Shown here: positions 27,801 through 36,334 of the stretch, in pieces
Numbering within the stretch: position 1 is the stretch's first letter
Layout of the letters: each line of letters opens with the position of its first letter
NCBI GenBank assembly: GCA_039565995.1
Contig: CP154795.1
Location: 3,224,001 to 3,288,000 of the forward strand
Direction: 5' to 3'
From: Propionibacteriaceae bacterium ZF39
GTDB taxonomy: Bacteria; Actinomycetota; Actinomycetes; Propionibacteriales; Propionibacteriaceae
Length of the DNA stretch: 64,000 nucleotides
The notes under the pieces: generated by a model
What the model was told of the DNA's origin: nothing
The model's input: only the letters and a program-made list of their open reading frames with translations
Databases searched by the model: none
Position numbers and translations under genes: made by a program

Positions 27801-28788
27801 GGCGAGTGTGGGCCCGGCCAGTTATGCCAACGGCCATGTGGCGTTCCGGCGGACCGAGGTGGGCCGTCGCGCCTTCGTCGGCAACGCCTCGTTCATCCCC
27901 AGCGGCACCCACCTCGGCGACGGCTCGCTCATCGGCGTGCAGTCGGTGCCCCCCACCAGCGGTGTCGGTCCGGGGACTTCCTGGCTCGGATCGCCGTCGA
28001 TCTTCCTGCCCGCCCGCGAGCTCTACGAGGAATACACCGAGGACACCACCTTCCGACCACCCGCAGCCAAGGTGACCTCTCGCTATGTGATCGAGGCCGT
28101 TCGCGCGGTTCTGCCACCGACTCTCCTCGCCCTGTCGACCTTCGGCACGCTGTGGGTGCTGTCAGTCCTGGCCCGGCTGCTGCCGCTGTGGGCGATGGCG
28201 CTCGCGGCACCGGCGATCGCGCTGGGTTTCAGCCTGGTTGTTGTCCTCGTGGTGGCGATCATCAAGTGGACCGTCGTCGGTCGCTATCGGCCCCGCGTCG
28301 AACCGCTGTGGAGCGGCTTCGTGCGCCGGACCGAATTCGTGACCGGCGTCTATGAAGGCGCCGCCGTTCCGGTCCTGCTGAACGCCCTCGAGGGCACACC
28401 GATGCTCGGCCCCGTGCTGCGGCTCTTCGGCGTACGCGTGGGCCGCCGCGTCCTGCTCGGCACGACCTATCTCACCGAGTTCGACCTGGTCCACATCGGC
28501 AACGACGTGACCGTCGGCTCCGAGGCCTCTTTGCAGACCCACCTGTTCGAGGACCGGGTCATGAAGATGGGCACCATCGAGCTGGAGTCCGACGCATCCA
28601 TCGGCAGCCGGGCGGTCGTGCTCTATTCGACGACCGTCGGTGAGGGTGCTGCCCTGGCCCCGTTGTCGCTCGTCATGAAAGGCGAGAGCCTTCCCGCCCG
28701 GACGCGCTGGGCGGGCGTACCCTCGCGCATCGCCCGGCGCGCCCTGCCCACGCTCCCGCGCGTTCCCGTCGCCAGCTCCCAGGAGTGA
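24814..28788 (+). CDS. Pls-like single-module NRPS (adenylation-thiolation-membrane/hexapeptide domains)
   Basis: 1324 aa, very close to the ~1319 aa of epsilon-poly-lysine synthetase Pls. Residues ~1-515 are an adenylation domain with YTSGSTGRPKG (154-164), FDFSIEEIW, NTYGPTEATV, YRTGDLGR and the lysine in LPSGKADRKA. A thiolation domain follows with the phosphopantetheine Ser near residue 545 in LGGHSL. The remaining ~700 residues hold about six hydrophobic helices alternating with hexapeptide-repeat segments, as in Pls, and there is no ordinary condensation or thioesterase domain. Pls iteratively joins one amino acid into a short polymer at the membrane. The Asp and Glu in FDFSIEE could suit a cationic amino acid, but the substrate is not determined. 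The stop overlaps a GTG just before the next gene. Confidence 0.85.
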   Translation: MTELRLHHYFEFSAAKTPDAIALECDRHALTYRQLDERANQVAHYLAAEYGIRPGDRVGIMIERSVPMYAVLLGIQKAGATFVPIDPSAPVDRVAFIASDSDLSLIVTTTSLAEACAEAETAVMLTDAEASELANCPTWRPELPLEGDPLCYIIYTSGSTGRPKGVEIAQSSIANFIDVVPEIYGVTPSERVYQGMTISFDFSIEEIWPTWAVGATLVAGPTDGRRIGSGLADFLEDSAITMIYCVPTVLSTLDRLIPSIRTVNVGGEACPQELVERWGPGRRILNTYGPTEATVTCIWAELYPGKPVTIGRPLPTYTAVLLDESLQPVPHGEIGEICVGGPGVARGYVNRPDLTAERFVPDPTGMTDGRIYRTGDLGRYTAHGEIEYRGRADSEVKVRGHRVDLQEIEGVLLADEQVGNAVVTLRKDPEIGDELAAYLLLADRNAAIEPLRSRLHTSLRRRLPPYMVPDYLEVVPTIPMLPSGKADRKALPEPTSGRLIGGDGAYAPPTTETERNLCEAYAQTLRLPVDSLSVEANLFDDLGGHSLVAATLVSQLRRSALTGTGELSILDLYAHPTVRSLAAHLDAAAGENQDVVAEPTEPEVRRRPVFGQVAGFGFAQLLGIYAVVLLALLPLGVLYDVHDGEPNWVMAQQLALTLPVTYIAARWLLPLLISTGLGRGLRPGVYRLYGLTHLRVWLVHRAMTLSPLGRLAGSPWAEHYLRLAGARVGHACHIGTAQIPLPGLVRLGDNATIGYAAHLRGYEITGGRLHLGLVEVADGAVVGANCVLQGPCSMGANTVLAGQSLLDAGQSVPAGETWSGSVATPRAGHGDPVVDLMTSCDQAPTTWPREVLPRFALGVLCFELLPLMAMLPVLIGVWWALLQLGQLPALIVTALSGPVFVVSVCALILFFRRWALLETPVGVHHLRSQLGTDKWFGDKLLELSLELTNPLYGSLYTPGWLRLLGARVGRHAEIATIANIDPDLLTLQDGSFVADMASVGPASYANGHVAFRRTEVGRRAFVGNASFIPSGTHLGDGSLIGVQSVPPTSGVGPGTSWLGSPSIFLPARELYEEYTEDTTFRPPAAKVTSRYVIEAVRAVLPPTLLALSTFGTLWVLSVLARLLPLWAMALAAPAIALGFSLVVVLVVAIIKWTVVGRYRPRVEPLWSGFVRRTEFVTGVYEGAAVPVLLNALEGTPMLGPVLRLFGVRVGRRVLLGTTYLTEFDLVHIGNDVTVGSEASLQTHLFEDRVMKMGTIELESDASIGSRAVVLYSTTVGEGAALAPLSLVMKGESLPARTRWAGVPSRIARRALPTLPRVPVASSQE

Positions 28789-28790
28789 TC

Positions 28791-30082
28791 ATGGCCTACG
28801 CCGCTCCCAACCCACCCGACAGCACTCCTGTCGCCGCGCCGACGCTGTCCCCGGTTTCGCCGAATGCCGCCGAGATCCCGCACGCGTGCGAGCCGGAGAC
28901 GCTCGCCACGGGGCCGAGCCCGGCCGACCGGGCCCGGCTGCTGGGGATCGACGTCGCGCGAGCCCTCGCAGTGCTGGGCATGGTGGCCGTGCACCTGGTT
29001 CCGGACGCCTCCGGCGACGGCATGTCGCCGGCCTTCATCATCTCGTCCGGCAAGTCGGCAGCCCTGTTCGCCGTGCTGGCCGGCGTGGGGATCGCGCTGT
29101 CGACCGGACGCGAGCATCGGCCCCGCGGTCGCCGCTGGCTGGGCTCCCTGGCGGCCGTGACCGTCCGTGCAGTCCTGATCGCACTCGTGGGTCTGGCCCT
29201 GGGCCTCGTAGTGTCGAGCGAGCGGGCTGACGTGATCCTGGTGGCGTACGCCGCCATGTTCCTGCTGGCCCTGCCGCTCCTCCGGCTGCCGCCCTGGGCG
29301 CTCGCGATCCTGGCCACCGCGCTGGCGATCGGGATGCCGATCCTCAGCCACTCGCTGCGCCGTGATCTGCCCCTGGCGACGCTGGCCAACCCGTCCTTCG
29401 TCACCCTGGCCCGCGATCCCGCCGGGACGATGCTCGAGGTGTTCTGACGGGGGCCTTCCCGGCGCTCTCCTGGCTGGCCTACCTGTGTGCGGGGCTCGCC
29501 GTCGGGCGATCGGTCCTGTCGCGCCGCGGCACCGCTGTGCGCCTTGCGGTGATCGGCGCGGTGGCAGCCGTGCTGGCCAGCGCCGGATCGTGGTATCTCC
29601 TCGAACGCCGCGGTGGTCTCGCTGCTCTGACCGGGGCCGCCACCGAAGTGATGTCGCGGGAGGACTTCACCGACACGCTCGTCTGGGGAGCCGAAGGCAC
29701 GCTGCCGACCAACTCACCCTGGTGGCTCGCGGTGCTCGCCCCCCACACGACGACTCCGTTCGATCTGGTGTTCACGCTGGGCATCGCCCTGGCGGTGCTC
29801 GGAGTGACGCTGACCCTGGCCCTGGTGGCGCCGCGCTTCCTGCGCCCGGTGGCGATATTCGGTTCGCTGCCGTTGACCCTCTATGCGCTGCACCTGTTGC
29901 TGCTCGCCGCGCCCTGGCTGCCCGAGACTGGCTGGCCGGCGTTCGGGCTCCATGTCGTGGTCCTGGCGGTGTTCGCGCTCGTGTGGCGGCACTTCTTCCC
30001 CCGCGGCCCGCTGGAGCAGGTGCTGTGGTGGTCCGCTCACGCGGTCGAGGACCGTATCGCGCCGCGCCGCCGGATCCGATGA
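28791..30082 (+). pseudogene. Multi-pass acyltransferase-like membrane protein (HGSNAT/DUF418-like), frameshifted
   Basis: The ATG at 28791 sits five bases after AGGAG. The first frame reads to TGA at 29445-29447; the protein then continues in the -1 frame from 29444 to 30082. The join GTMLEVF/LTGAFPALSWLAYLCAGLAVGR is what intact relatives show, so one C of a CC doublet near 29444 seems missing. The N-terminal signature LLGIDVARALAVLGMVAVH and about ten hydrophobic helices fit membrane acyltransferases of the heparan-alpha-glucosaminide N-acetyltransferase-like group. If intact it could modify or export the NRPS product. It overlaps the next gene by 4 nt (ATGA). Either the sequence carries an error or the gene is newly broken. 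Confidence 0.75.
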
Positions 30083-30747
30083 CCGGAATCCTCGCACTGG
30101 TCTATCGCGGTCCCGCCAGCCTGCCCGGTTGCCCCGAGGCGGTCGCGAGCCTGTTGCGCGCGTCGCCCTGGGGTTTCGACGTGCGGTTCGTGGGGCCGAA
30201 GGAATCCACGGCGTTGGGTCCGCAGTCGCTCGCCTCCGCGGTTGTGTACGCCCAGCCCGGCGGCGGTGAGTTGCTTCGGGCGTACCGAAAGATGCGGCGC
30301 AGCGCGGCCGCCATCACCGATTTCGTGCAGGGCGGCGGCCGCTATCTGGGGTTCTGCCTCGGTGCCTATCTGGCGGGCGAGACACCCGGTTTCGGGCTGT
30401 TCCCCGGGGACACGGACCAGTACGCCACCTCGCGGGGTGCGGATGTCCGCACCGAGGAGGAAACGACCGTCGAGGTGACCTGGGCGGGTCGGCCGCGCCG
30501 CCTCTATTTCCAGGACGGTCCGTGGTTCGACCTCGACGGGGACCGGGGAGCGGCGACCGTCCTGGCGCGCTATCACAATGATCTGCCGGCCGCGGTCGTC
30601 GCGGATTGCGGTGCCGGCAGAGTCGGCTTGGTGGGGCCGCACCCCGAGGCCACCCCCGATTGGTTCACCGACGCCGGACTGCCGGTGCCGGAACCCCTCG
30701 GTCTCGATCTCGGGCTGGACCTCATCGATCGGGTGATGCGCGGATGA
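30079..30747 (+). CDS. BPL-N domain protein (class I glutamine-amidotransferase-like)
   Basis: 222 aa. The fold resembles the N-terminal domain of eukaryotic biotin-protein ligase: early strand ILALVYRGP, a QPGGGE loop near residues 59-64, and the nucleophile elbow GFCLGAYLAG with Cys93. VGPHPEATPDW near the end may supply the His of a catalytic dyad. The start overlaps the acyltransferase stop, and the stop overlaps the PPTase start, so it belongs to the NRPS operon. It may process or amidate the peptide product, or it may be a degenerate binding domain; neither is shown. Confidence 0.8.
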   Translation: MTGILALVYRGPASLPGCPEAVASLLRASPWGFDVRFVGPKESTALGPQSLASAVVYAQPGGGELLRAYRKMRRSAAAITDFVQGGGRYLGFCLGAYLAGETPGFGLFPGDTDQYATSRGADVRTEEETTVEVTWAGRPRRLYFQDGPWFDLDGDRGAATVLARYHNDLPAAVVADCGAGRVGLVGPHPEATPDWFTDAGLPVPEPLGLDLGLDLIDRVMRG

Positions 30748-31556
30748 GTGTCGGCTCGACCACGCAGTCCTTCACCCACCCGCGGATCTGGTGGGCCACG
30801 CCCCGGGAGTCGGGTTTGTCGGGCTCGTCCGGCTTGTCCGGCCTGCTGAGCCCAGCTGAGCGCGAGCGTGCCCGGGGGGTCGGCCATGCCGGGAACCGGG
30901 CCTGGTTCGTGACGGGCCGGGCCCTGTTGCGGCTGGTGGTTGGGGAACGGCTCGGGCTGGATCCCGTCGACATCCCGCTCTCGCTCGAGTGCCGGGTCTG
31001 CGGGAGTTCAGCGCACGGGCGGCCCATGCTCGCGTCGACACCCGATCTGCACCTGTCCATCGCGCACGCGGGGGATGTGGTGGGCGTCGCCCTCCACTGC
31101 CATCCGATCGGGCTGGACGTCGAGCCGACAGCCCCGGCGGACGGGCCCGAAGCAGACCCGCAGTCGGCGGTCGGCTCGCTGGCGGCTCTCTCGTCGATCG
31201 TCCTGACTCCGGACGAACGTGCTCGCTTGGACCGCCTCCCCCTTCAGGAGCACAGGCAACTGCTGCTGCGGACCTGGGTCCGCAAGGAGGCCCTGCTGAA
31301 GGCCACCGGCTGGGGCCTCGCCCTTCCGCCCGACCGGATTGTGCTCGATCCGTCGGGGAATCCCCTCGTTGACGGGTGGCCCGAGCTGCTGGGACCCACA
31401 CCGAGCGATGCTCGCATCGTCGACCTGGCGGCCCGGCCGGGCTATGTCGCGAGCGTCGCGGTGCTGGAGGGCGACGCGGTGGTCACCGAGCACGACGGTG
31501 ACGCGGTGCTGGACGCGTGGGCCCAAGGTCACCACCTCCCCCGATTCGCGAGTTAG
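30744..31556 (+). CDS. 4'-phosphopantetheinyl transferase (Sfp type)
   Basis: 270 aa. It moves phosphopantetheine from CoA onto the carrier Ser. The magnesium and CoA motifs are IGLDVE (Asp125, Glu127) and WVRKEALLKATGWG (Lys181, Glu182). The ATG overlaps the previous stop, so it is made together with the NRPS whose thiolation domain (Ser ~545) it presumably activates. This makes the operon self-sufficient. Confidence 0.92.
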   Translation: MSVGSTTQSFTHPRIWWATPRESGLSGSSGLSGLLSPAERERARGVGHAGNRAWFVTGRALLRLVVGERLGLDPVDIPLSLECRVCGSSAHGRPMLASTPDLHLSIAHAGDVVGVALHCHPIGLDVEPTAPADGPEADPQSAVGSLAALSSIVLTPDERARLDRLPLQEHRQLLLRTWVRKEALLKATGWGLALPPDRIVLDPSGNPLVDGWPELLGPTPSDARIVDLAARPGYVASVAVLEGDAVVTEHDGDAVLDAWAQGHHLPRFAS

Positions 31557-31565
31557 GTTCGAACC

Positions 31566-32981
31566 ATGCCGCCCCCATCAAGGCTCATTGTTGCGACGGT
31601 TGCCGCCTGCGTGGCGTTGGCGGCGTGTACGCCGGCATCCCCGGCGGCCACAGCCGACGCCTGGCCCGCTCCCCCGCCCGATCGGCCCCAGGTATCCCTG
31701 GACTTCACGGTGGCCCCCGACCTGGCGTCGGTGGAGGGGTCGGAGACGGTGACGTTCACCCCCGACCTGCCTGTGTGCGAACTCGTCTTCCGGGCGTGGC
31801 CCAACAAGCCCCACACCGCCCGGGCCGGCAACTCCCTCATGATCACCTCTGCCGAGGTGGAGCAGCAGCCGGTCTCCCCACGCGTGAGTGCGGCCGGGGC
31901 CCCGCGCGGCGCACCCGGGAGCCTGATCGAGCTCCCGCTCCCCTCGTGCGTACCCGCCGGAACCCCGCTCACCGCCAAACTCGACTTCTCGCTCCGGCTG
32001 GGCGTGGGCACCGACGAGCGCGTCGGCAGATCCGGGAGCGGCAACCTCGCCTGGTTCGGCACGGCCTTCCCCCTGCTCGCCTGGGAGAACGGCCGCGGCT
32101 GGGCCCGCGACGACGCCGTGGCGGTGACCGGCGAGATGGCCACCAGCGAGACATTCGACCTGACGTCACTCACGGTGAGCGCGCCGAGCCAGTACGCCGT
32201 CCTGGGCGTCGGCACGCCCGAATCGCCCCGGGCCGACCCGAATACCGGGCTCACCATCCATCGCTTCAGCGCCGCGGCCGTCCGGGACGTGACCGTCACC
32301 GTCGGCGATATGCGGGTCGTGGAACGGCGGGTGGGCCACACGACTGTCCACATCGGCGGCCCGGAAGCACAGCTGGCCATGCCGCTGGAGCGGTGGTCGG
32401 ACATGCTGGCCCAGGCGCTGACGGCCACGAGCGACTACCTCGGCCCCGTTCCCTACGAGCATGTCTGGGTGAGTGTGATCCCGGACCAGAGCGAGGGGAT
32501 CGAGTTTCCCGGGGCGATCCAGTTCGGGCAGCTCCGCGGCGAGCAGGATCGCTGGCTGGTGACCCATGAGGTCGCGCACCTCTGGTTCCACGGCCTGGTG
32601 GGCAACAACCAGGCCCGGCATCCCTGGTTGGACGAATCGTTCGCCTCGTTCGTGCAACGCGTCGTCGACGACCCAAGGCGGGACCCACAACCGCGGCACG
32701 ACTATCCCGATCGCGTCGCCCACAGCGTGGGTGGCTCGATGGAATCCTGGACCGCGTTCCGGCGCTCCGACAGCGCCTATGTGAACGGTGTCTATCTCGC
32801 TGGGGCCGACATGCTCATCGAGGCGCGTCAGGCGGCCGGCAGAGATCAGTTCGATGCCGCACTGCGGGCGTACCTCACCACGAACGCCCACCGCATCGCG
32901 ACGCCTGCCGACGTCGAACGGGCTTTCGCTGACCTTCCGGGGGCCGTCGACAGGCTGCGGGAGTCCGGAGCCCTCGACTGA
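31566..32981 (+). CDS. M1-family zinc metallopeptidase lipoprotein
   Basis: 471 aa. The signal peptide ends in a lipobox with Cys21 (LAAC). The N-terminal beta domain leads to the zinc site HEVAHLWFH and the third ligand in WLDESFASF, 18 residues on, typical of gluzincin M1 aminopeptidases. The family's upstream GAMEN motif appears altered to GIEFPGAIQ, so classical exopeptidase activity is uncertain. It starts 9 nt after the PPTase stop and may trim or clear the NRPS peptide outside the cell; that link is inference from position. Confidence 0.82.
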   Translation: MPPPSRLIVATVAACVALAACTPASPAATADAWPAPPPDRPQVSLDFTVAPDLASVEGSETVTFTPDLPVCELVFRAWPNKPHTARAGNSLMITSAEVEQQPVSPRVSAAGAPRGAPGSLIELPLPSCVPAGTPLTAKLDFSLRLGVGTDERVGRSGSGNLAWFGTAFPLLAWENGRGWARDDAVAVTGEMATSETFDLTSLTVSAPSQYAVLGVGTPESPRADPNTGLTIHRFSAAAVRDVTVTVGDMRVVERRVGHTTVHIGGPEAQLAMPLERWSDMLAQALTATSDYLGPVPYEHVWVSVIPDQSEGIEFPGAIQFGQLRGEQDRWLVTHEVAHLWFHGLVGNNQARHPWLDESFASFVQRVVDDPRRDPQPRHDYPDRVAHSVGGSMESWTAFRRSDSAYVNGVYLAGADMLIEARQAAGRDQFDAALRAYLTTNAHRIATPADVERAFADLPGAVDRLRESGALD

Positions 32982-32998
32982 CCGAGTCCGCTCCGGGG

Positions 32999-34381
32999 TC
33001 AGCCGCCCGGCGTTGAGGTCTTTTTCGCCTGGCCCGGCGGGATCTTGGTCTGGCCCGGCGGGACGTGGGTCCGGGTCGCCCGCGGTGCCTGCGTCGTCGC
33101 CGGCGGGTTGGCCGGCTGGGTCGTGGCGGGCGGCCGGTTCTGGCCAGGCGGTTGGTTCTGACCGGGGGGCCGGGTCTGCTGCGGCGGGCGCGTGGTAGCC
33201 GCCGGAGGCCGCGTGGCGGCCGGGGGACGAGTGACCACTGGTGGCGCCGGGTTGGCCGGGGGACGGGTTGTCACGGGCGGTGGCGCCTGGCCACCGCCAG
33301 ACCCCGGTTGGGGTGCCGGTGCGGGAGCCTGACCGCCGCCGGCGGGAGCGCCGGGCGCCGGACCGCCGGGTGCGGCACCCCCGCCGGGACCGCCGGGTGC
33401 GGGACCACCGGGTGCGGGTCCGCCAGGTGCCGGACCACCGGGTCCCGGGCCAGCGGGCGCCTGCCCACCTGCGACCGGGCCCGGGCCGGGACCGCCAGGT
33501 CCACCCTGCGACGGCTCGTCGGAACGGATGCCCGCTCCGACCGGTGACGTGCCGGGGGCCCCATCGGCGCTGCTGGGAGCGATCAGCTCACCGGCGGCGT
33601 ACTCCGCAGGCCCCTGCTCGGGGCCGTCCGGTTCGGGTACGCCAGGTGTGGTCGTCGCCTCCGGGATCGGCTCCTGGTTCTCCTTCTCCACCGGAAGATC
33701 CTCATCGACGGCGAAGACGCCCTCATAGGCGTCGAGGAGCCAGGCCGGGTTCCCTGCAGCGTTGGGCAGGAGCCAATAGGAGACGCGCTTGGCGACATCG
33801 AGTTCGAACTCGGTCCCCTCTTCGGAATAGCGGACCGTGGCCTGGTGGATGAGCGTGACCTTGAGTCGCGCGGGAGTCGTCTCGGTGGGGTCGGCCCCAC
33901 CGATCTCGGCATTTCGGATCCACTGGCTGCGCACGGCCTTGCCATCCGCGGGCAGGTGCCACGCCGGCTGCTCCCAGTCATAGAACTGAAGAACCCGAAG
34001 GCCATCCTGATCGCTCTGATGTCCGGCCAACGCCGAAGCGACGCGCTCGTCCCAGCGCTGCCGGAGCGCGGGAGTCATCCGCGGTGTCACGCCGGCGCTC
34101 AGCTGTTCGGCGGTGTATTCATGACGCTGCGGATCCATGAAAGCCGGGTCGTAGCCATGCGCCAGAGCAAACTCCGTGATGTCCTTGTAGGCCTGCCGGA
34201 TCTGTTCAGCAGTGAACATCTCCTTGGCCCTGGCGCTGATCGACGGCGGGTCGACCCAACGCTCAGGGACTGCTTCGGTGGCACTGGTCCGCACGCCACA
34301 CCCGCTCATGATCAACATGAGCGCGGCGGCGATCACGCCAAGAACCAGTCCGGATGAAACCCGTCGATACGTGCGCGGCAT
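32999..34381 (-). CDS. Lipoprotein with proline/glycine-rich C-terminal half, unknown function
   Basis: 460 aa. Signal peptide with Cys28 (MSGC). Residues ~40-225 form a folded region (FTAEQIRQAYKDITEFALAHG through PAWLLDAYEGVFAVDEDLP). The second half is a low-complexity stretch of PGGPAPG-type repeats, then RPPA/TTRPP repeats, ending in a basic tail (IPPGQAKKTSTPGG). A surface protein with a long wall-spanning tail is plausible. It converges on the M1 peptidase with a 17-nt gap. I do not recognise the folded part. Confidence 0.75.
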   Translation of the reverse strand: MPRTYRRVSSGLVLGVIAAALMLIMSGCGVRTSATEAVPERWVDPPSISARAKEMFTAEQIRQAYKDITEFALAHGYDPAFMDPQRHEYTAEQLSAGVTPRMTPALRQRWDERVASALAGHQSDQDGLRVLQFYDWEQPAWHLPADGKAVRSQWIRNAEIGGADPTETTPARLKVTLIHQATVRYSEEGTEFELDVAKRVSYWLLPNAAGNPAWLLDAYEGVFAVDEDLPVEKENQEPIPEATTTPGVPEPDGPEQGPAEYAAGELIAPSSADGAPGTSPVGAGIRSDEPSQGGPGGPGPGPVAGGQAPAGPGPGGPAPGGPAPGGPAPGGPGGGAAPGGPAPGAPAGGGQAPAPAPQPGSGGGQAPPPVTTRPPANPAPPVVTRPPAATRPPAATTRPPQQTRPPGQNQPPGQNRPPATTQPANPPATTQAPRATRTHVPPGQTKIPPGQAKKTSTPGG

Positions 34382-34686
34382 CCCTCTACCGACCTTCCCC
34401 CAAAGTCACCCCCAGTCTATAGGAGAGGACAAGAGACATATCGACTTATTACCGATCGGTCAGAGGAATTGGGCCAGAAGCCCCGCGTGGCCGGACCCCT
34501 GAAGGATCCGGCCACGCGCGGTATTGCTTAAGCGTCGTGCCGGGAGCGCCTCTCGGCGCGAGGCCGCTCGTAGCGGCTATAAGTGGAGCCCGGGGCTACC
34601 GCGGCCCGACGCATGCCCCACATTAATCGCCGAACCCCCCGAGCATCAAACGTTGTGCCGAAAGAGTTGCGGATTGGGCCTCGGAG
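34382..34686. other. 305-nt intergenic region
   Basis: Outside the hairpin at 34484-34518 it holds the likely promoter of the lipoprotein gene (AT-rich stretch 34415-34465) and a small perfect hairpin GCCGCT-CGT-AGCGGC near 34562-34576. I looked for tRNA, SRP, RNase P and tmRNA signatures and saw none. Confidence 0.4.
34484..34518. terminator. Strong 12-bp stem hairpin, candidate terminator
   Basis: CGCGTGGCCGGA (34484-34495) pairs perfectly with TCCGGCCACGCG (34507-34518) around an 11-nt loop. It lies ~170 nt past the end of the leftward gene at 34687. There is no clear U-run, so it may be a non-canonical terminator or a structured RNA. Confidence 0.45.
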
Positions 34687-35286
34687 TCAGTGCAGATCGT
34701 CCGCACGCCAGAGCCTGGCGCACGCGTCGAGGTCGCGGGCGGCCTGCTGGAGGCGTTCGGCCCGCTTCAGTTCGGGTACGCCAGGAGCCAGGTCAGCTCG
34801 TCCGACCGCGGTGACATGCGCAAAGGCCGCCGCGCGTTCGAGTGCGACCGCAAAGTCGCCCGTGAACGCGCCGCGCAGGATCTGGTCAGCGACCCGGCGG
34901 ATCTCCTCCGGGCCCGTCGGCTCGACGCCCGCCACCACGTGATTGGGCTCGGTGAACCGGATGCCGGCGGCGTAGTCCCGCGCCGCCTCCTCCGGGTTCT
35001 CGGCAACCCACTCGCGCAGGGCGTACAACCGCCAGAGCGCACCCGGCAGCGAACGCGCCGGCCGGCGCGACCACAGATCCGCCAAAGTCGAAAGGCCCAC
35101 CTCGGACACGATCGCCACCAGTCGCTCCACCGCTTCGGGATCCTCCGTCGCCCGGCCCGCGTGGAGCAGGACCGCGGCTGATTCGTGCGCTGCGTGCAGT
35201 TCCGCGACCGGGTCGGAGCCCTCGCCGAGCGATTCGAGTACGCCCGGGTCGCGGACCACCGGTCGATGGGGTTTCTGCATGCTCAT
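34687..35286 (-). CDS. Conserved helical protein of unknown function
   Basis: 199 aa from ATG 35286 (MSMQKPHRPVV); a second ATG two codons on is also possible. All-helical, with GLSTLADLWSRRPARSLPGALWRLYALREWV in the middle and Ala/Arg/Leu-rich helices to the end, and no signal or membrane segment. It resembles an actinobacterial conserved hypothetical, but I cannot name the family. The reading frame remains open upstream to 35613, but that part overlaps the next gene and looks non-coding. Confidence 0.65.
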   Translation of the reverse strand: MSMQKPHRPVVRDPGVLESLGEGSDPVAELHAAHESAAVLLHAGRATEDPEAVERLVAIVSEVGLSTLADLWSRRPARSLPGALWRLYALREWVAENPEEAARDYAAGIRFTEPNHVVAGVEPTGPEEIRRVADQILRGAFTGDFAVALERAAAFAHVTAVGRADLAPGVPELKRAERLQQAARDLDACARLWRADDLH

Positions 35287-35372
35287 GCCTGCGAGCGTAG
35301 TCGCCGCCCATGAGGGAAGGCCGGTCGAATCGGCCGATCCAAGGGCTGTGCCGATCGAAACCAGCAACCGGA

Positions 35373-36140
35373 TCAGATCAGGTACACCACCGCGTTCGTG
35401 CCGCCGGTGCAGGTCACCAGCCCACTGCCGGAGCAGGTCATCGTGTAGTTCTTGCCGGTCACCGGAGACCACGCCTGGACCGTCACCACGCTGTCGCGAA
35501 CCGATTGCATCCCATAGGCCGCGCGGACGGATTCGGCGAAGGGGCAGGAGGTCACATCTGTCCCTGCCGCCGACTGGGAGAATCCTCCGATGGGACCCGC
35601 CGACCCCGAACACACCTGCGCGCCGGCCGGAAAGGCCGCGGGAGGTCGGGTCGTGGCGGGCGGTTCGGAGGTGGGCGGTTCGGCGGTGGGAACCGCCTGC
35701 TGGGGATCAGCCCCGGTCGGAGCCCCGGTCGAAGAGGCGACAGCGGGGGCCTCGGACGTCACCGAGGTCGAGGCCAGCCCGAAGGGCAGGAAAGACCTGG
35801 CCAGCAGGAGCAGGGTGATCGGCACCACAGCGGCCACCACGAGGGCGGCCGCGAAAGCTCCCCAGACCTGGCCGGCCGGGCGCCCCAACTCCCGCAGCCG
35901 ACTGCTCGCCGACACCGCGGGAATCAGGCCGAACACCCCGAAGAACAACGTGATCAGGACCGTCGGGAGCAGGGAGGGGACTCGCACGCCCGAGGTCGCA
36001 GGAGGCCCGAACGGTTGCCCCGGCCCCGGGCCGAGGACGGTCCGATCAACCGAACCCGTCCGGGGCTGGTGGGACCCCTGCGGATTCCAGCGCTCCGGTC
36101 CACTGCCATCCCAGTGTGGGATCGATCCGTTGTCGTTCAT
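35373..36140 (-). CDS. Membrane protein with disordered head and cysteine-containing extracytoplasmic domain
   Basis: 255 aa from ATG 36140 behind GGGGAG. The first ~50 residues are Pro/Gly rich. Helix VPSLLPTVLITLFFGVFGLIPAV, a short cytoplasmic loop and helix VWGAFAAALVVAAVVPITLLLLA form a DUF4190-like pair. A Ser/Thr/Pro-rich spacer then leads to a ~80-residue domain with four Cys (VCSG, SCPF, TCSG, TCTGG), probably two disulfides outside the cell. Function unknown. Confidence 0.7.
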   Translation of the reverse strand: MNDNGSIPHWDGSGPERWNPQGSHQPRTGSVDRTVLGPGPGQPFGPPATSGVRVPSLLPTVLITLFFGVFGLIPAVSASSRLRELGRPAGQVWGAFAAALVVAAVVPITLLLLARSFLPFGLASTSVTSEAPAVASSTGAPTGADPQQAVPTAEPPTSEPPATTRPPAAFPAGAQVCSGSAGPIGGFSQSAAGTDVTSCPFAESVRAAYGMQSVRDSVVTVQAWSPVTGKNYTMTCSGSGLVTCTGGTNAVVYLI

Positions 36141-36334
36141 GGCTCCCCTACTCCGTCCACACCAATCTGCACCCCGATCGCCGCGCCTGCCGCTCAGGTC
36201 CAGCATGTTTCCGATCACTCCCCGCGTACGCTCCGGAGGCTATGACATCTGTCATGGCCCGACCGTTACAACCGCACGCGAACCCATGAGACGTGACACG
36301 GGCAGATCGGGTTGATCGCCGAGAGGCTTGGAAC

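Noticed and set aside
34520-34686. Possible tmRNA, SRP or RNase P RNA near the CCCGGGGCTACC stretch
   Set aside because: No tRNA-like end, no GNAR tetraloop region and no other signature motif could be found.
35287-35613. N-terminal extension of the 199-aa protein
   Set aside because: Arg/Gly-rich, overlaps the coding end of the next gene and lacks a start-site context.
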